Below are positions 44,900 to 53,911 of a DNA stretch of 64,000 nucleotides, in pieces; position 1 is the stretch's first letter, and each line of letters opens with the position of its first letter. The stretch spans positions 7,314 to 71,313 of the forward strand of contig JAEWBG010000077.1 of assembly GCA_023391335.1 (NCBI GenBank), written 5' to 3'. Source of the stretch: Pseudomonadota bacterium. GTDB lineage: Bacteria > Pseudomonadota > Gammaproteobacteria > Steroidobacterales > Steroidobacteraceae. Made by a program: the position numbers and the translations under genes. The notes beneath the pieces are model-generated. The model had not been told where the DNA came from, did no database searches, and was given only the letters and a program-made list of their open reading frames with translations.

Positions 44900-47338
44900 C
44901 TAGAAAGCCTGTCCAATCGAGAATTGGAACCCTTCAGTCTCGTCCCCGTATTCAGTTGCCGTGTCCTTGTTCTTGTTAAGCGGGACGGCGTAACTGAAAC
45001 GGAAAATACCCAGCGGAGCAAGCCATTGAACCGCAACGCCTGCCGAACGCTTGAGCTCATCATAACTGAAGCTGTAGTCCTGCGGGGTGACGCGGTCGGG
45101 GCCCGTGAACGGAATCTTCTGATCCGAGAAGATGTTGCCAATATCGTAAAACAGGCTGAAGCGAGCACTATTGCGCCATTTGTCAGGGATGGGCAGCAGC
45201 AGCTCTGTCTGCGCCACTGTTTTGATGTTGCCGCCGTAAGGCCTGCCGTAATTGTCTTTCGGCCCCAACCGGCTCTCCCGATAGCCGCGCACTGAGTCAG
45301 GGCCGCCGCCGAAATAATTACGGTACGGCGGAATGGCCGTCGTGTCGCCCAGCGCCTTGCCATAACCCAGCTCAACATTGAACATGAGCGTGAATTGACG
45401 CCAGACCGGTAGGAACTTCAAGAATTCAAAGTTGGCGTTCCAGTATTCGACATCGCTACCGGGTAGCGTGTACGAAACGTTGAAGCGCGAACGCATGCCG
45501 CGGTCTGCAAACAAGGCGCGATTGCGAGAGTCGAATCGCCAGCCGGCCAGCAGTTCATACGTGGCGAACTTGGACGTATAGCTCGTATCGTTACAAACGC
45601 CGACCGAGTAGTAATCGATACAGTGGCTCGTCACTTCGCCATTGTTCAATACCCAGTTGATGCTCTCTCGTGAGCCGCTCTGCAGGGAGGAAGTCAGCTC
45701 CGCTCTCTGCGTCGACAACCCCAAGCCGAAGTACTGATACTCGGTGATCGGGAAATCGTAGTTCAACGAGGCTGAAATCGTGGTCGTATCGAACGTAGAG
45801 GAAGCCGATGTATAGCTCTTGTACGAGCGATACCCAATGGCAACGGTTCGCTGCACGCCGTCGGTCGTGGTGTATGGATCGGTGTGCGAAAACGCAAACT
45901 GCTTCGAGTAGCGGCCGGTGTTTAGATCCAACGCCACACGCTGACCGGTGCCCATGAAGTTGGAGTGAACGAAGTTGCCGTTCAGGATGATCGACTGAGA
46001 TTCCGAATAACCTATGCCCCCGCCGAATTGACCGGGCAGACCTTCCTTGATCTTGTAGTCGACATCCACCAGGTCGTTCGTGTTCGGGACTGGCGTCGTC
46101 TCCACGTCGACCTTCTCGATGAACGGTAAACGTTGAATGCGCTCCTTAGAGCGATCTACCAAATTGTTCGACAGGTAAGCCCCCTCGAACTGACGCATTT
46201 CGCGGCGAAACACCTCGTCGTTCACGCCGGTCGTGCCGTTGAAATTCACGCGTCGCACGTACACGCGATTCTTCGGATCCACGACGAAGGTGAGCGAGAT
46301 CTCTTTCTTCGCTGCATCGGATTGCGGTACTGCATCTACAGTCGCGAATGCGTAGCCATCCAAGCCGAGACGTAATTTCATTGCGTCGGTTGTCGTGGTG
46401 ATGTCCTTGCGGGAGTACACCTGACCGGGCTTCACTTGCAGCAACCCTTCGAGTTGTTCTTTCGGAACCACCATGTCTCCGGTGATCTTCACGTCGGAGA
46501 TCTTGTAGACCTCTCCCTCATCTACGTTGATCGTGACGAAGATGTCGTCCTTCTCTGGTGCAATCGCAACTTGCGTCGAGGTGACATTGAAGTCCGCGTA
46601 ACCGCGGTCCATGTAATACGACCTAAGCTTTTCCAGATCGCCTGACAGTGCCTCTCGCGAGTAGCGATCGTCCTGCTTGTACCAGGACAACCAATTCGGC
46701 GTCTTTAACTCGAACTGTTTGCGCAGCTGCTCATCCGAAAAGGTCTTGTTGCCCGTCAAGTTCACCTGCCAAATCTTGGCGCGCTTGCCTTCCTTGATGT
46801 CGATGGTCACCTTGACCTTGTTGCCCGGCACTTCATCGACTTTGGCATCGACATTGACCGCATATTTGCCGCGAGCGAAATATTGGTCGGTCAAATACTG
46901 TTTGACTTCATCCAGAGTGGACTGATTGAAAGTCTTGCCCGTTGCCAAGCCAACAGTGCGTAGCGACTTCTGCAAGTCCTCGGTCTTGATGTCTTTGTTG
47001 CCCTTGATCTCGAAACTTTCGATCGAGGGACGTTCGAGCACGGCCACGATGAGCGTGCCGCCGTCGCGGCGAAATTCGACATCGCGAAAGAACCCAGTCG
47101 CATAGATCGCTTTGAGCGCCTCGGAAATGCGGCGCTGATCCAACTGATCGCCGATATTGATCGGCAGATAGTTGAAGACCGTGCCCTCGGAGATCCGCTG
47201 CAGGCCTTCGATGCGTATATCGCCCACAGTAAACGTCTCGCCCGGTGCAACTTGCGCTTGAGCCGGCGATTCGACAGCGCACAGGGCGCTTGCCGCGGCG
47301 ACCATCAACGTCGCGTGAATGATGGACTTAAGACGCAT
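44900..47338 (-). CDS. bamA: Outer membrane protein assembly factor BamA
   Basis: An 812-residue Omp85 protein (E. coli 810) that inserts beta-barrels. A signal peptide of about 29 residues is followed by five POTRA repeats (about 33-430; for example FTVGDIRIEGLQRISEGTVF and VYVRRVNFNGTTGVNDEVFR), then the 16-stranded barrel with the conserved loop-6 motif in SVRGYRESRLGPKD. The C-terminus EGFQFSIGQAF ends in the aromatic barrel signature. Follows rseP by 2 nt. Confidence 0.98.
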   Translation of the reverse strand: MRLKSIIHATLMVAAASALCAVESPAQAQVAPGETFTVGDIRIEGLQRISEGTVFNYLPINIGDQLDQRRISEALKAIYATGFFRDVEFRRDGGTLIVAVLERPSIESFEIKGNKDIKTEDLQKSLRTVGLATGKTFNQSTLDEVKQYLTDQYFARGKYAVNVDAKVDEVPGNKVKVTIDIKEGKRAKIWQVNLTGNKTFSDEQLRKQFELKTPNWLSWYKQDDRYSREALSGDLEKLRSYYMDRGYADFNVTSTQVAIAPEKDDIFVTINVDEGEVYKISDVKITGDMVVPKEQLEGLLQVKPGQVYSRKDITTTTDAMKLRLGLDGYAFATVDAVPQSDAAKKEISLTFVVDPKNRVYVRRVNFNGTTGVNDEVFRREMRQFEGAYLSNNLVDRSKERIQRLPFIEKVDVETTPVPNTNDLVDVDYKIKEGLPGQFGGGIGYSESQSIILNGNFVHSNFMGTGQRVALDLNTGRYSKQFAFSHTDPYTTTDGVQRTVAIGYRSYKSYTSASSTFDTTTISASLNYDFPITEYQYFGLGLSTQRAELTSSLQSGSRESINWVLNNGEVTSHCIDYYSVGVCNDTSYTSKFATYELLAGWRFDSRNRALFADRGMRSRFNVSYTLPGSDVEYWNANFEFLKFLPVWRQFTLMFNVELGYGKALGDTTAIPPYRNYFGGGPDSVRGYRESRLGPKDNYGRPYGGNIKTVAQTELLLPIPDKWRNSARFSLFYDIGNIFSDQKIPFTGPDRVTPQDYSFSYDELKRSAGVAVQWLAPLGIFRFSYAVPLNKNKDTATEYGDETEGFQFSIGQAF

Positions 47339-47340
47339 GT

Positions 47341-48738
47341 TTAATTTAGATGCCGTGCAATGTCGTTATAGAACGCGAGCGTCATCATCAAAATCAGCAT
47401 CGCGATTCCGATCTGCTGACCCAACAACAATGCACGCTCTGAGACCGGCTTGCCCTTCACCAGTTCCGCCAATTGATAGACCACCTGACCGCCGTCCAGA
47501 ATCGGAATCGGCAACAGATTCAGAATCCCCAAGCTGATGCTGATGAGCGCCAGCGTAATCAGCGACGGCCGCCAGCCAATGCGGACTGCCTCGCCCGCGG
47601 TCTCGGCAATGCCGATCGCGCCCGAAATCGCCTTCAGCGATACATCCCCGGTGATCAGGCGACCGATGATGCGCAACGTGAATGCTGACTTCTCGTAAGT
47701 CTCCTTCGTTGCTGCGCCCAACGCGGGCAGAACGCCAAATTTCTGCACCGTGACCATGTCGTTCGCGCTGCGTCCGCCTGGGATCGGCATCCCCGAGGAG
47801 CCGACGCCGATCCGGCCGATTTTGCGTCCAGCCTCGTTCACCTCGCCAACGCTGACCTGCAAGTTGATCCGCTGATCATTGCGTTTGACCTGCAGGTCGA
47901 CCGTGCGATTTGCGCTCGGCTCGATCAATCGCACTAAATCGGCGAATTCGCGAACCGGCTGGCCATCGACGCTGACGATTTCATCTCCAACTTTCAGCCC
48001 CGCTCGATCCGCCGGCCCATCGGGCGTGATGAGCCCCACGATCGGTGCGGCTTTCGGCTGCCAGTAATCGAAACCCAAACCGCGATACAGGGCACCTGGC
48101 TGAGTCAGCTCGCGGCTCCGGTGGCCGGTATCCAACTCAACCGTCCGCTCACCCCCGTCCGGCGCGCGCACGCGCATGTTAATCGTGCCGTCGTCGACTA
48201 AGTCTTCAAGAATTCGCAATGTTGCGGCCTCAACCGTCGAGACGTTAGTACCCGCGACCGCGATGATCTGATCATCGGTGCGAAGCCCGGCCTGCGCCGC
48301 GATCGAATTCGGGGCGACGTTGCCCACGACCGCCTTGAGGCCCGGCACGCCGGCAATGAACAGCACCCAATACAGAAGCACCGCGAAAATCAAATTGAAT
48401 GCCGGTCCAGCGAGCAGCACAGCGATCCGTTTCCACACCGGCTGGCGATTGAACGCGTATGGCGCATCGACGGGATCTACGTTGCCCTCACGCTCATCGA
48501 GAAGCTTCACGTAGCCGCCCAGGGGAATCGCAGCGATAACGTACTCGACCTGGTCCTTAGAGCTGGTGCGCTTCCACAGCGCGCGGCCGAAGCCGATCGA
48601 GAATCGCAGCACTCGAATGCCCAGCTTGCGAGCGACCCAGAAATGGCCGAACTCGTGGACCGCAACCAGAATACCGATCGCGACGATGAACGCCGGAATG
48701 GAGGTGAGGAAATCAGCTGGAGTATCGAACCCGTTCAT
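47341..48738 (-). CDS. rseP: Regulator of sigma-E protease RseP (site-2 protease)
   Basis: A 465-residue intramembrane zinc metalloprotease that releases sigma-E by cutting RseA. The HExxH motif lies in LVAVHEFGHFWVARKLGIRV; the later metal-binding motif is LNLLPIPILDGGQVVYQLAE. Two PDZ domains sit between (AAQAGLRTDDQIIAVAG; ADRAGLKVGDEIVSVDG). ATG at 48738 gives a 4-nt overlap with dxr and AGGAG 7 nt upstream; an ATG 6 nt earlier has no room for a ribosome-binding site. Target RpoE is encoded at the left end of this window. Confidence 0.97.
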   Translation of the reverse strand: MNGFDTPADFLTSIPAFIVAIGILVAVHEFGHFWVARKLGIRVLRFSIGFGRALWKRTSSKDQVEYVIAAIPLGGYVKLLDEREGNVDPVDAPYAFNRQPVWKRIAVLLAGPAFNLIFAVLLYWVLFIAGVPGLKAVVGNVAPNSIAAQAGLRTDDQIIAVAGTNVSTVEAATLRILEDLVDDGTINMRVRAPDGGERTVELDTGHRSRELTQPGALYRGLGFDYWQPKAAPIVGLITPDGPADRAGLKVGDEIVSVDGQPVREFADLVRLIEPSANRTVDLQVKRNDQRINLQVSVGEVNEAGRKIGRIGVGSSGMPIPGGRSANDMVTVQKFGVLPALGAATKETYEKSAFTLRIIGRLITGDVSLKAISGAIGIAETAGEAVRIGWRPSLITLALISISLGILNLLPIPILDGGQVVYQLAELVKGKPVSERALLLGQQIGIAMLILMMTLAFYNDIARHLN

Positions 48739-49919
48739 GCACATGCTCCTGCCGTCAGTTGGACTGCGGCTCGGGCCTTTTCGCGCGCCCATTCGTCGGC
48801 TTCAAACACATCGTCGAGCGACGCGACCGCACGGTTGCGGTGCTGTGCCATGACGCAGTCGATCACGCCGGGAATATCCATGAATGCCAGGCGGCGGTTG
48901 AGGAACGCATCCACGGCGATCTCATTCGCCGCATTCAGCGCCGCGGGCGCCGTACCGCCTGCTTCTGCCGCCTCTCGCGCCAAGCGTAAGCAGGGAAAGC
49001 GACTTACATCGGGAGCTTCGAAATCCAGGCGTGCGGCGCGAATCAGGTCGAGCGATTCTACACCGGAGTGCACGCGCTCCGGCCAGCCAAGGGCATGCGC
49101 GATCGGCGTGCGCATGTCGGGATTTCCAAGCTGCGCGAGCATCGAGCCGTCGAGGTATTCGACGAATGAATGCACCAGGCTTTGCGGGTGGATCACGACT
49201 TCGATCTGGCCTGGCGGCAAATCGAACAATATGCAAGCTTCGATCAGCTCCAGCCCCTTGTTCATCAGCGTCGCGGAATCGACAGAAATTTTGCGGCCCA
49301 TCACCCAACGCGGGTGAGCGCATGCTTGCTCCGGCGTCACCGCCTTGAGTGTGTGCGCAGCCAGCCGCAAAAAGGGGCCACCCGACGCGGTCAGCAGCAC
49401 TCGCTTCACGCCGCGCGTGGATGTGCCACCCATACATTGAAATATCGCGTTGTGCTCGCTGTCGACAGGCACGAGTGTCGCCCCTCCTTCACGCACGGTC
49501 TGCATGAATAAAGGCCCCGACATCACCAACGCTTCTTTGTTCGCCAACAAAATCCGCTTGCCGGCACGTGCCGCCGCTAATGTGGAGCGCAGCCCCGCCG
49601 CACCGACGATAGCGGCCATAATGGCATCCACGTCGGCATGCGATGCGACTTGCTCTAACGCGTGCGCGCCCGCGAGCACTTCGGTTTGGATACCCTCGTC
49701 ACGCAGTTGAATGCTCAGCGTGCTCGCCGACTCTGGATCGACCACAACCGCAAACCGCGGCGTGTACTCGAGACACTGTTGCTTGAGCCTTTCGATATTG
49801 CGATGTGCCGCGACCGCGAATACTTCGAAGCGATCGGGGTGTCGAGATAGAACATCCAGGGTGTTTAGGCCAATGCTGCCGGTTGACCCCAGGACAGCGA
49901 TGCGCATGCGCCCACTCAT
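48735..49919 (-). CDS. dxr: 1-deoxy-D-xylulose 5-phosphate reductoisomerase
   Basis: A 394-residue NADPH-dependent MEP-pathway enzyme (also called IspC). NADPH loop VLGSTGSIGLNTLDVLSRHP near the N-terminus; active-site segments LLANKEALVMSG, VDSEHNAIFQC, VLLTASGGPF and SVDSATLMNKGLELIEACIL, and the C-terminal APAALNAANEIAVDAFLNRR are intact. ATG at 49919 overlaps the cdsA stop; an ATG four codons later is also possible. Feeds IspD and IspF encoded at 21-22 kb. Confidence 0.98.
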   Translation of the reverse strand: MSGRMRIAVLGSTGSIGLNTLDVLSRHPDRFEVFAVAAHRNIERLKQQCLEYTPRFAVVVDPESASTLSIQLRDEGIQTEVLAGAHALEQVASHADVDAIMAAIVGAAGLRSTLAAARAGKRILLANKEALVMSGPLFMQTVREGGATLVPVDSEHNAIFQCMGGTSTRGVKRVLLTASGGPFLRLAAHTLKAVTPEQACAHPRWVMGRKISVDSATLMNKGLELIEACILFDLPPGQIEVVIHPQSLVHSFVEYLDGSMLAQLGNPDMRTPIAHALGWPERVHSGVESLDLIRAARLDFEAPDVSRFPCLRLAREAAEAGGTAPAALNAANEIAVDAFLNRRLAFMDIPGVIDCVMAQHRNRAVASLDDVFEADEWAREKARAAVQLTAGACA

Positions 49920-50707
49920 CGCAGCAATCCTAGCGCCTGCAATCCGACCAGAAATACTGGCGCGGCTGCAGTAATGCTGTCGACCCGATCGAGCACGCCG
50001 CCATGCCCTGGCAGCAACGTACCGCTATCTTTCAGCCCGGCGTGGCGCTTGAACAGACTCTCGGTCAAATCACCGACGATGGATGCGAACACCACGACTA
50101 CGCACAATGCGGTGAACGCCACGAACGGCATCTTTAGCCACGCCACTCCAACGATCGCAATGATCGTTGCGCCAACGATGCCTCCGCCGACACCTTCCCA
50201 TGTCTTGCCAGGACTCACTCGCGGAGCAAGTTTATTGCGACCGAAGCGCCGACCGGCAAAGTAAGCCCCAACATCAGCGGCAACGACGAGCAGTAACAGA
50301 AACAGCATTAGTTGCGGATCATGCGAATGCAACTGCGACAGCGCCAACCACGCAGGAACGAGCACCAATAAACCCGCAATCGCAGCACTGACGGACGTTA
50401 CCGCGCCGGGCCACATCAGTACCCAGCAAAGCGCGACTAGCCACCAAATCAAAGCGGCGTAAAGAACCCAATCGAGCTCGCTCCGGGCGCCCACCCAAGA
50501 TAGTGCTGCGACGCACGCGACTACTACGCCAACATAGATGCCCTTCGCTGAACTGCGCGTGAAACCCGCGAAAGCTGACCATTCCCAAGCGCCCGCCGCG
50601 ACCAACAGCGCGAGCACGGCAGCCATTGCTTTAGCAGGCAGGAAGAAGATTGCGCCCAGCACGAATGGGGCAAGCAATAGCGCAGTGATCACTCGTAGCC
50701 GTAGCAT
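49916..50707 (-). CDS. cdsA: Phosphatidate cytidylyltransferase CdsA
   Basis: A 263-residue integral membrane enzyme making CDP-diacylglycerol. About seven to eight hydrophobic segments; the family signature is SPGKTWEGVGGGIVGA with LFKRHAGLKDSGTLLPGHGG followed by VLDRVDSI near the C-terminus. Starts at ATG 50707 overlapping the uppS stop by 1 nt. Operon with uppS and dxr. Confidence 0.97.
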   Translation of the reverse strand: MLRLRVITALLLAPFVLGAIFFLPAKAMAAVLALLVAAGAWEWSAFAGFTRSSAKGIYVGVVVACVAALSWVGARSELDWVLYAALIWWLVALCWVLMWPGAVTSVSAAIAGLLVLVPAWLALSQLHSHDPQLMLFLLLLVVAADVGAYFAGRRFGRNKLAPRVSPGKTWEGVGGGIVGATIIAIVGVAWLKMPFVAFTALCVVVVFASIVGDLTESLFKRHAGLKDSGTLLPGHGGVLDRVDSITAAAPVFLVGLQALGLLR

Positions 50708-51453
50708 CAGCGCGCCTCGACTTGATCTGGCGTCAATCCGAAACGACGTTGGCGCCTTCCGAAGTGGTCGATTGCCGCCTGCAGTTCGCGATCACCGAAG
50801 TCCGGCCAAAGCGTGTCGCAGAAATACAGCTCCGTGTAGGCGAGGTTCCACAGTAGGAAGTTGCTGACGCGTTGCTCACCTCCGGTGCGAATCAACAGAT
50901 CGGGATCGGGGAGCCCGGCGAGCACCAATTCTTGTTGGATCGCCTGCTCATCGATTTGCTCGGGCAGCAACTCACCCCTTAAGCAACGAACCGCCAACGT
51001 GCGTGCTGCATTCGCAATATCCCAACGTCCACCGTAGGCCACTGCGATGACCAACGTCATCCGCTCATTGGCCTTGGTCAATGCCATCGCCGATTTCATG
51101 CGCTCGCGCAATGCAGGGGAGAGCTGGTCCAGACAGCCAACGAAACGAACCCGAATCTGATTGCGATGCAACTCGTCGACCTCGTTGTCGAGGGCCTCGA
51201 GGAAGCGGTTCATGAGCATCGAAACTTCTTCCTTGGGCCGCTTCCAGTTCTCGCTGGAGAAGGCGAAGAGCGTCAGTACCTCGACACCGCGGCGCGCGCA
51301 ATTTTCGACGATTTGCTTGACGGAGCGAACGCCCATACCGTGGCCAGCGGTGCGCGGAAGCGCACGGGCTCGCGCCCAGCGTCCATTGCCATCCATGATG
51401 ACTGCGATATGCCGCGGAATACCATTCGGCTGATTCTGCTCGGGCGTAGCCAT
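50707..51453 (-). CDS. uppS: Undecaprenyl diphosphate synthase UppS
   Basis: A 248-residue cis-prenyltransferase making the C55 carrier for peptidoglycan and O-antigen. Motifs: HIAVIMDGNGRWARARALPR near the start with the catalytic Asp, GHGMGVRSVKQIVENCARRG, LTLFAFSSENWKRPKEEVSM and, near the end, LIRTGGEQRVSNFLLWNLAY followed by TELYFCDTLWPDF. ATG at 51453. The 105-nt gap to frr shows nothing recognisable. Confidence 0.98.
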   Translation of the reverse strand: MATPEQNQPNGIPRHIAVIMDGNGRWARARALPRTAGHGMGVRSVKQIVENCARRGVEVLTLFAFSSENWKRPKEEVSMLMNRFLEALDNEVDELHRNQIRVRFVGCLDQLSPALRERMKSAMALTKANERMTLVIAVAYGGRWDIANAARTLAVRCLRGELLPEQIDEQAIQQELVLAGLPDPDLLIRTGGEQRVSNFLLWNLAYTELYFCDTLWPDFGDRELQAAIDHFGRRQRRFGLTPDQVEAR

Positions 51454-51558
51454 CCTTCAGCGCCGCACTCTGCGCGGTGCAACCGCATCGGCTCGTATGT
51501 CGCTCGACGAGTTCATGCTCTTCGTTCTAGTCACTAGTGACGATCCGCCAGGCATCAC

Positions 51559-52116
51559 TTAGACCTGCATTAGCTCTTTTTCTTTTTCGTTCAAGACTTG
51601 CTCGATTTCGGCGACGTACTTATCCGTGAGCTTCTGAATTTCGTCCTGAGCGCGGCGATCTTCGTCTTGGCTCAGCAATTTCTCTTTGAGCATGTCCTTG
51701 AGCTCGTTCATCACGTCGCGACGCACATTGCGAACTGCGACGCGAGCGTTTTCAGCCTCATGACGCACGACTTTGGTGAGATCGCGGCGGCGCTCTTCAG
51801 TGAGAGCCGGCATCGGCACGCGAATTACCGTCCCGGCAGTGTTCGGCATCAATCCTAGATCCGACTTCATGATCGCCTTCTCGATCACCTGCACCATATT
51901 TTTTTCCCAAGGTGTCACGGTGAGGGTGCGCGCATCCTCGATCGCAACGTTTCCGACCTGGTTCAATGGCACTTCGTTGCCGTAGTACTCGACGCGAATG
52001 TGCTCCAAGAGGCTCGGATGCGCGCGGCCGGTCCGCAGGCGCTTCAATTCGTTACGCAGCGCGACGACGCACTTCTGCATGCGTTCGGTAGCGTCTTTTT
52101 TTACGTCATCCAACAT
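51559..52116 (-). CDS. frr: Ribosome recycling factor
   Basis: A 185-residue factor (same as E. coli) that, with EF-G, splits post-termination ribosomes. The sequence from DVKKDATERMQKCVVALRNE through LRTGRAHPSLLEHIRVEYYG and LTVTPWEKNMVQVIEKAI to the RRDLTKVVRHEAENARVAVR helix is typical along its length. Start ATG 52116, 53 nt after pyrH. Confidence 0.98.
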   Translation of the reverse strand: MLDDVKKDATERMQKCVVALRNELKRLRTGRAHPSLLEHIRVEYYGNEVPLNQVGNVAIEDARTLTVTPWEKNMVQVIEKAIMKSDLGLMPNTAGTVIRVPMPALTEERRRDLTKVVRHEAENARVAVRNVRRDVMNELKDMLKEKLLSQDEDRRAQDEIQKLTDKYVAEIEQVLNEKEKELMQV

Positions 52117-52169
52117 GTTCGTTCCCCTCGCGCACTGGCGGACTCATCCCGCCGCAATTCATTCGCCGA

Positions 52170-52931
52170 TCAATCGCCGTTGGTTACCAGCGTACCGACA
52201 TCCTCGCCACGCACGATACGCAACAACTCGCCGGGCACAGTTAAATCAAAGACACGCAGCGGCAGGTTGTTATCGCGGCACATCACGATCGCCGTCGCGT
52301 CCATGACATTGAGCCGATCCGTCAGAACTTTCTCGAACGTCAGCCGCGTATAGCGAGTCGCCTTCGGATTCTTCTTGGGATCGTCGGTGTAGATGCCATT
52401 GACCTTCGTCGCCTTCAAGAGCAAGTCCGCGTTGATTTCAATCGCTCGCAAACTCGCGGCCGTATCCGTGGTGAAAAACGGATTGCCGGTTCCTGCAGCC
52501 AGAATTGCCACCCGTCCCTTCTCGAGGTGACGAACCGCTCGGCGCCGAATGTACTCCTCGCACACTTCGTTGATTCGAATCGCCGACATGACGCGTGCGT
52601 ATAGACCCAGTCCTTCCAATGCATCCTGAAGCGCAAGTGAGTTCATCACCGTTGCGAGCATACCCATGTGATCGCCCGTGACTCGGTCCATCCCGGCACG
52701 CGCCAGTCCTGCGCCGCGGAAAATGTTGCCTCCGCCGATCACGACCGCGACCTGCATACCCAGGCTCATCACTTCGCGGATCTCGTTGGCAACGCGCTTG
52801 AGCATCCGAGGATCGATCCCGTAGTCCTCCTCACCCATGAGCGCTTCGCCCGACAGTTTTAGAAGAATGCGACGCAGCCCCTGATGTTTCGGGAACTGTC
52901 CGGAATCGTTTGCCGAAGTGTTGTCTGCCAT
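52170..52931 (-). CDS. pyrH: UMP kinase PyrH
   Basis: A 253-residue amino-acid-kinase-fold enzyme phosphorylating UMP. LLKLSGEALMGEEDYGIDPR near residue 20, VVIGGGNIFRGAGLARAGMD, and GTGNPFFTTDTAASLRAIEI are diagnostic; NGIYTDDPKKNPKATRYTRL binds ATP. An N-terminal extension of about 12 polar residues precedes the core. The gene follows a strong terminator after tsf, and a TATAAT (52963-52958 on the minus strand) lies 26 nt before its ATG, so it may have its own promoter. Confidence 0.98.
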   Translation of the reverse strand: MADNTSANDSGQFPKHQGLRRILLKLSGEALMGEEDYGIDPRMLKRVANEIREVMSLGMQVAVVIGGGNIFRGAGLARAGMDRVTGDHMGMLATVMNSLALQDALEGLGLYARVMSAIRINEVCEEYIRRRAVRHLEKGRVAILAAGTGNPFFTTDTAASLRAIEINADLLLKATKVNGIYTDDPKKNPKATRYTRLTFEKVLTDRLNVMDATAIVMCRDNNLPLRVFDLTVPGELLRIVRGEDVGTLVTNGD

Positions 52932-52966
52932 GAAGCGCCGCCTACCAATCTTTGCCCATTATAAAG

Positions 52967-52986
52967 AACCCCGCCGAGGCGGGGTT
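52967..52986 (-). terminator. Intrinsic terminator after tsf
   Basis: AACCCCGC-CGAG-GCGGGGTT is a perfect 8-bp stem; on the minus strand it is followed by CTTTATAAT, a short T-rich stretch. It lies 31 nt after the tsf stop and should end the rpsB-tsf transcript before pyrH. Confidence 0.85.
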
Positions 52987-53017
52987 CAGTTTGCAGATCA
53001 TTCGATCGCGAGAGCGG

Positions 53018-53908
53018 TTAGCTTCCGCGGACCTGTTTCATCACTTCGGCTGCGAAATCCTCCTGCTTCTTCTCGATGCCCGCGCCAACCTCATAGCGCA
53101 GAATCGAGAGCACTTCGCCGCCTGCCGTCTTCAAATATTGTTCGACGGTTTGCTTGTCGTCCTTCACGAACGGCTGCCCCAAGAGCGTAATCTCACCCAA
53201 CCATTTGCGGACTTTGCCTTCGATGATCTTGTCGACGATCTCTTGGGGCTTGCCCGCGGTCTTCGGATCCGACTTCGCTTGTTCAACGAAAATCGAGCGC
53301 TCCTTGGCAACCTCGTCTGCGGGAACCTCGGCAGCCGAGACGCGTGCAGGATTGATCGCCGCAACGTGCATCGCGATGTCCTTCGCCACGGCCTCGTCGC
53401 CGGACTTCATCGCAACCAACGCACCGATGCGTGTGCCGTGTAGATAAGCACCGACGACCGCAGGCGCTTCCACTACGGCGAACCGGCGTACGCCGATGTT
53501 CTCACCGATCTTTGCAATCAATGCACGGCGTACTTCATCGACCGTCTGCGAACCCTCCAGCGGACTCGCTAACAGCGCCTCCAACGAACCAGGGTTGTTC
53601 TTCAGAGCGAGCTTGGCAACGCCTGCAGCAAAACCCTGGAAGTCCTGTTCGCGAGCCACGAAGTCAGTTTCGCAGTTGACCTCGACGACCGCAGCGCGTT
53701 TGTGATCGCCCGATCGCTCGATCACGATGACGCCTTCAGCAGCCACGCGCGTCGCCTTCTTGTCCGCCTTTGCCAGACCCGACTTGCGCATCAACTCAGC
53801 AGCGGCTTCCAAATCGCCGTTGGTTTCGACGAGTGCCTTCTTGCACTCCATCATTCCTGCGCCGGTGCGCTCGCGCAGCACCTTTACAGCTTCAGCAGTT
53901 ACAGCCAT
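53018..53908 (-). CDS. tsf: Elongation factor Ts
   Basis: A 296-residue nucleotide exchange factor of EF-Tu. Starts MAVTAEAVKVLRERTGAGMM followed by ECKKALVETNGDLEAAAELM, the EF-Ts signature; later VVEVNCETDFVAREQDFQGF and the coiled-coil and C-terminal IVDKIIEGKVRKWLGEITLL regions are typical. Slightly longer than E. coli (283). ATG at 53908 follows rpsB by 3 nt. Confidence 0.98.
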   Translation of the reverse strand: MAVTAEAVKVLRERTGAGMMECKKALVETNGDLEAAAELMRKSGLAKADKKATRVAAEGVIVIERSGDHKRAAVVEVNCETDFVAREQDFQGFAAGVAKLALKNNPGSLEALLASPLEGSQTVDEVRRALIAKIGENIGVRRFAVVEAPAVVGAYLHGTRIGALVAMKSGDEAVAKDIAMHVAAINPARVSAAEVPADEVAKERSIFVEQAKSDPKTAGKPQEIVDKIIEGKVRKWLGEITLLGQPFVKDDKQTVEQYLKTAGGEVLSILRYEVGAGIEKKQEDFAAEVMKQVRGS

Positions 53909-53911
53909 GAA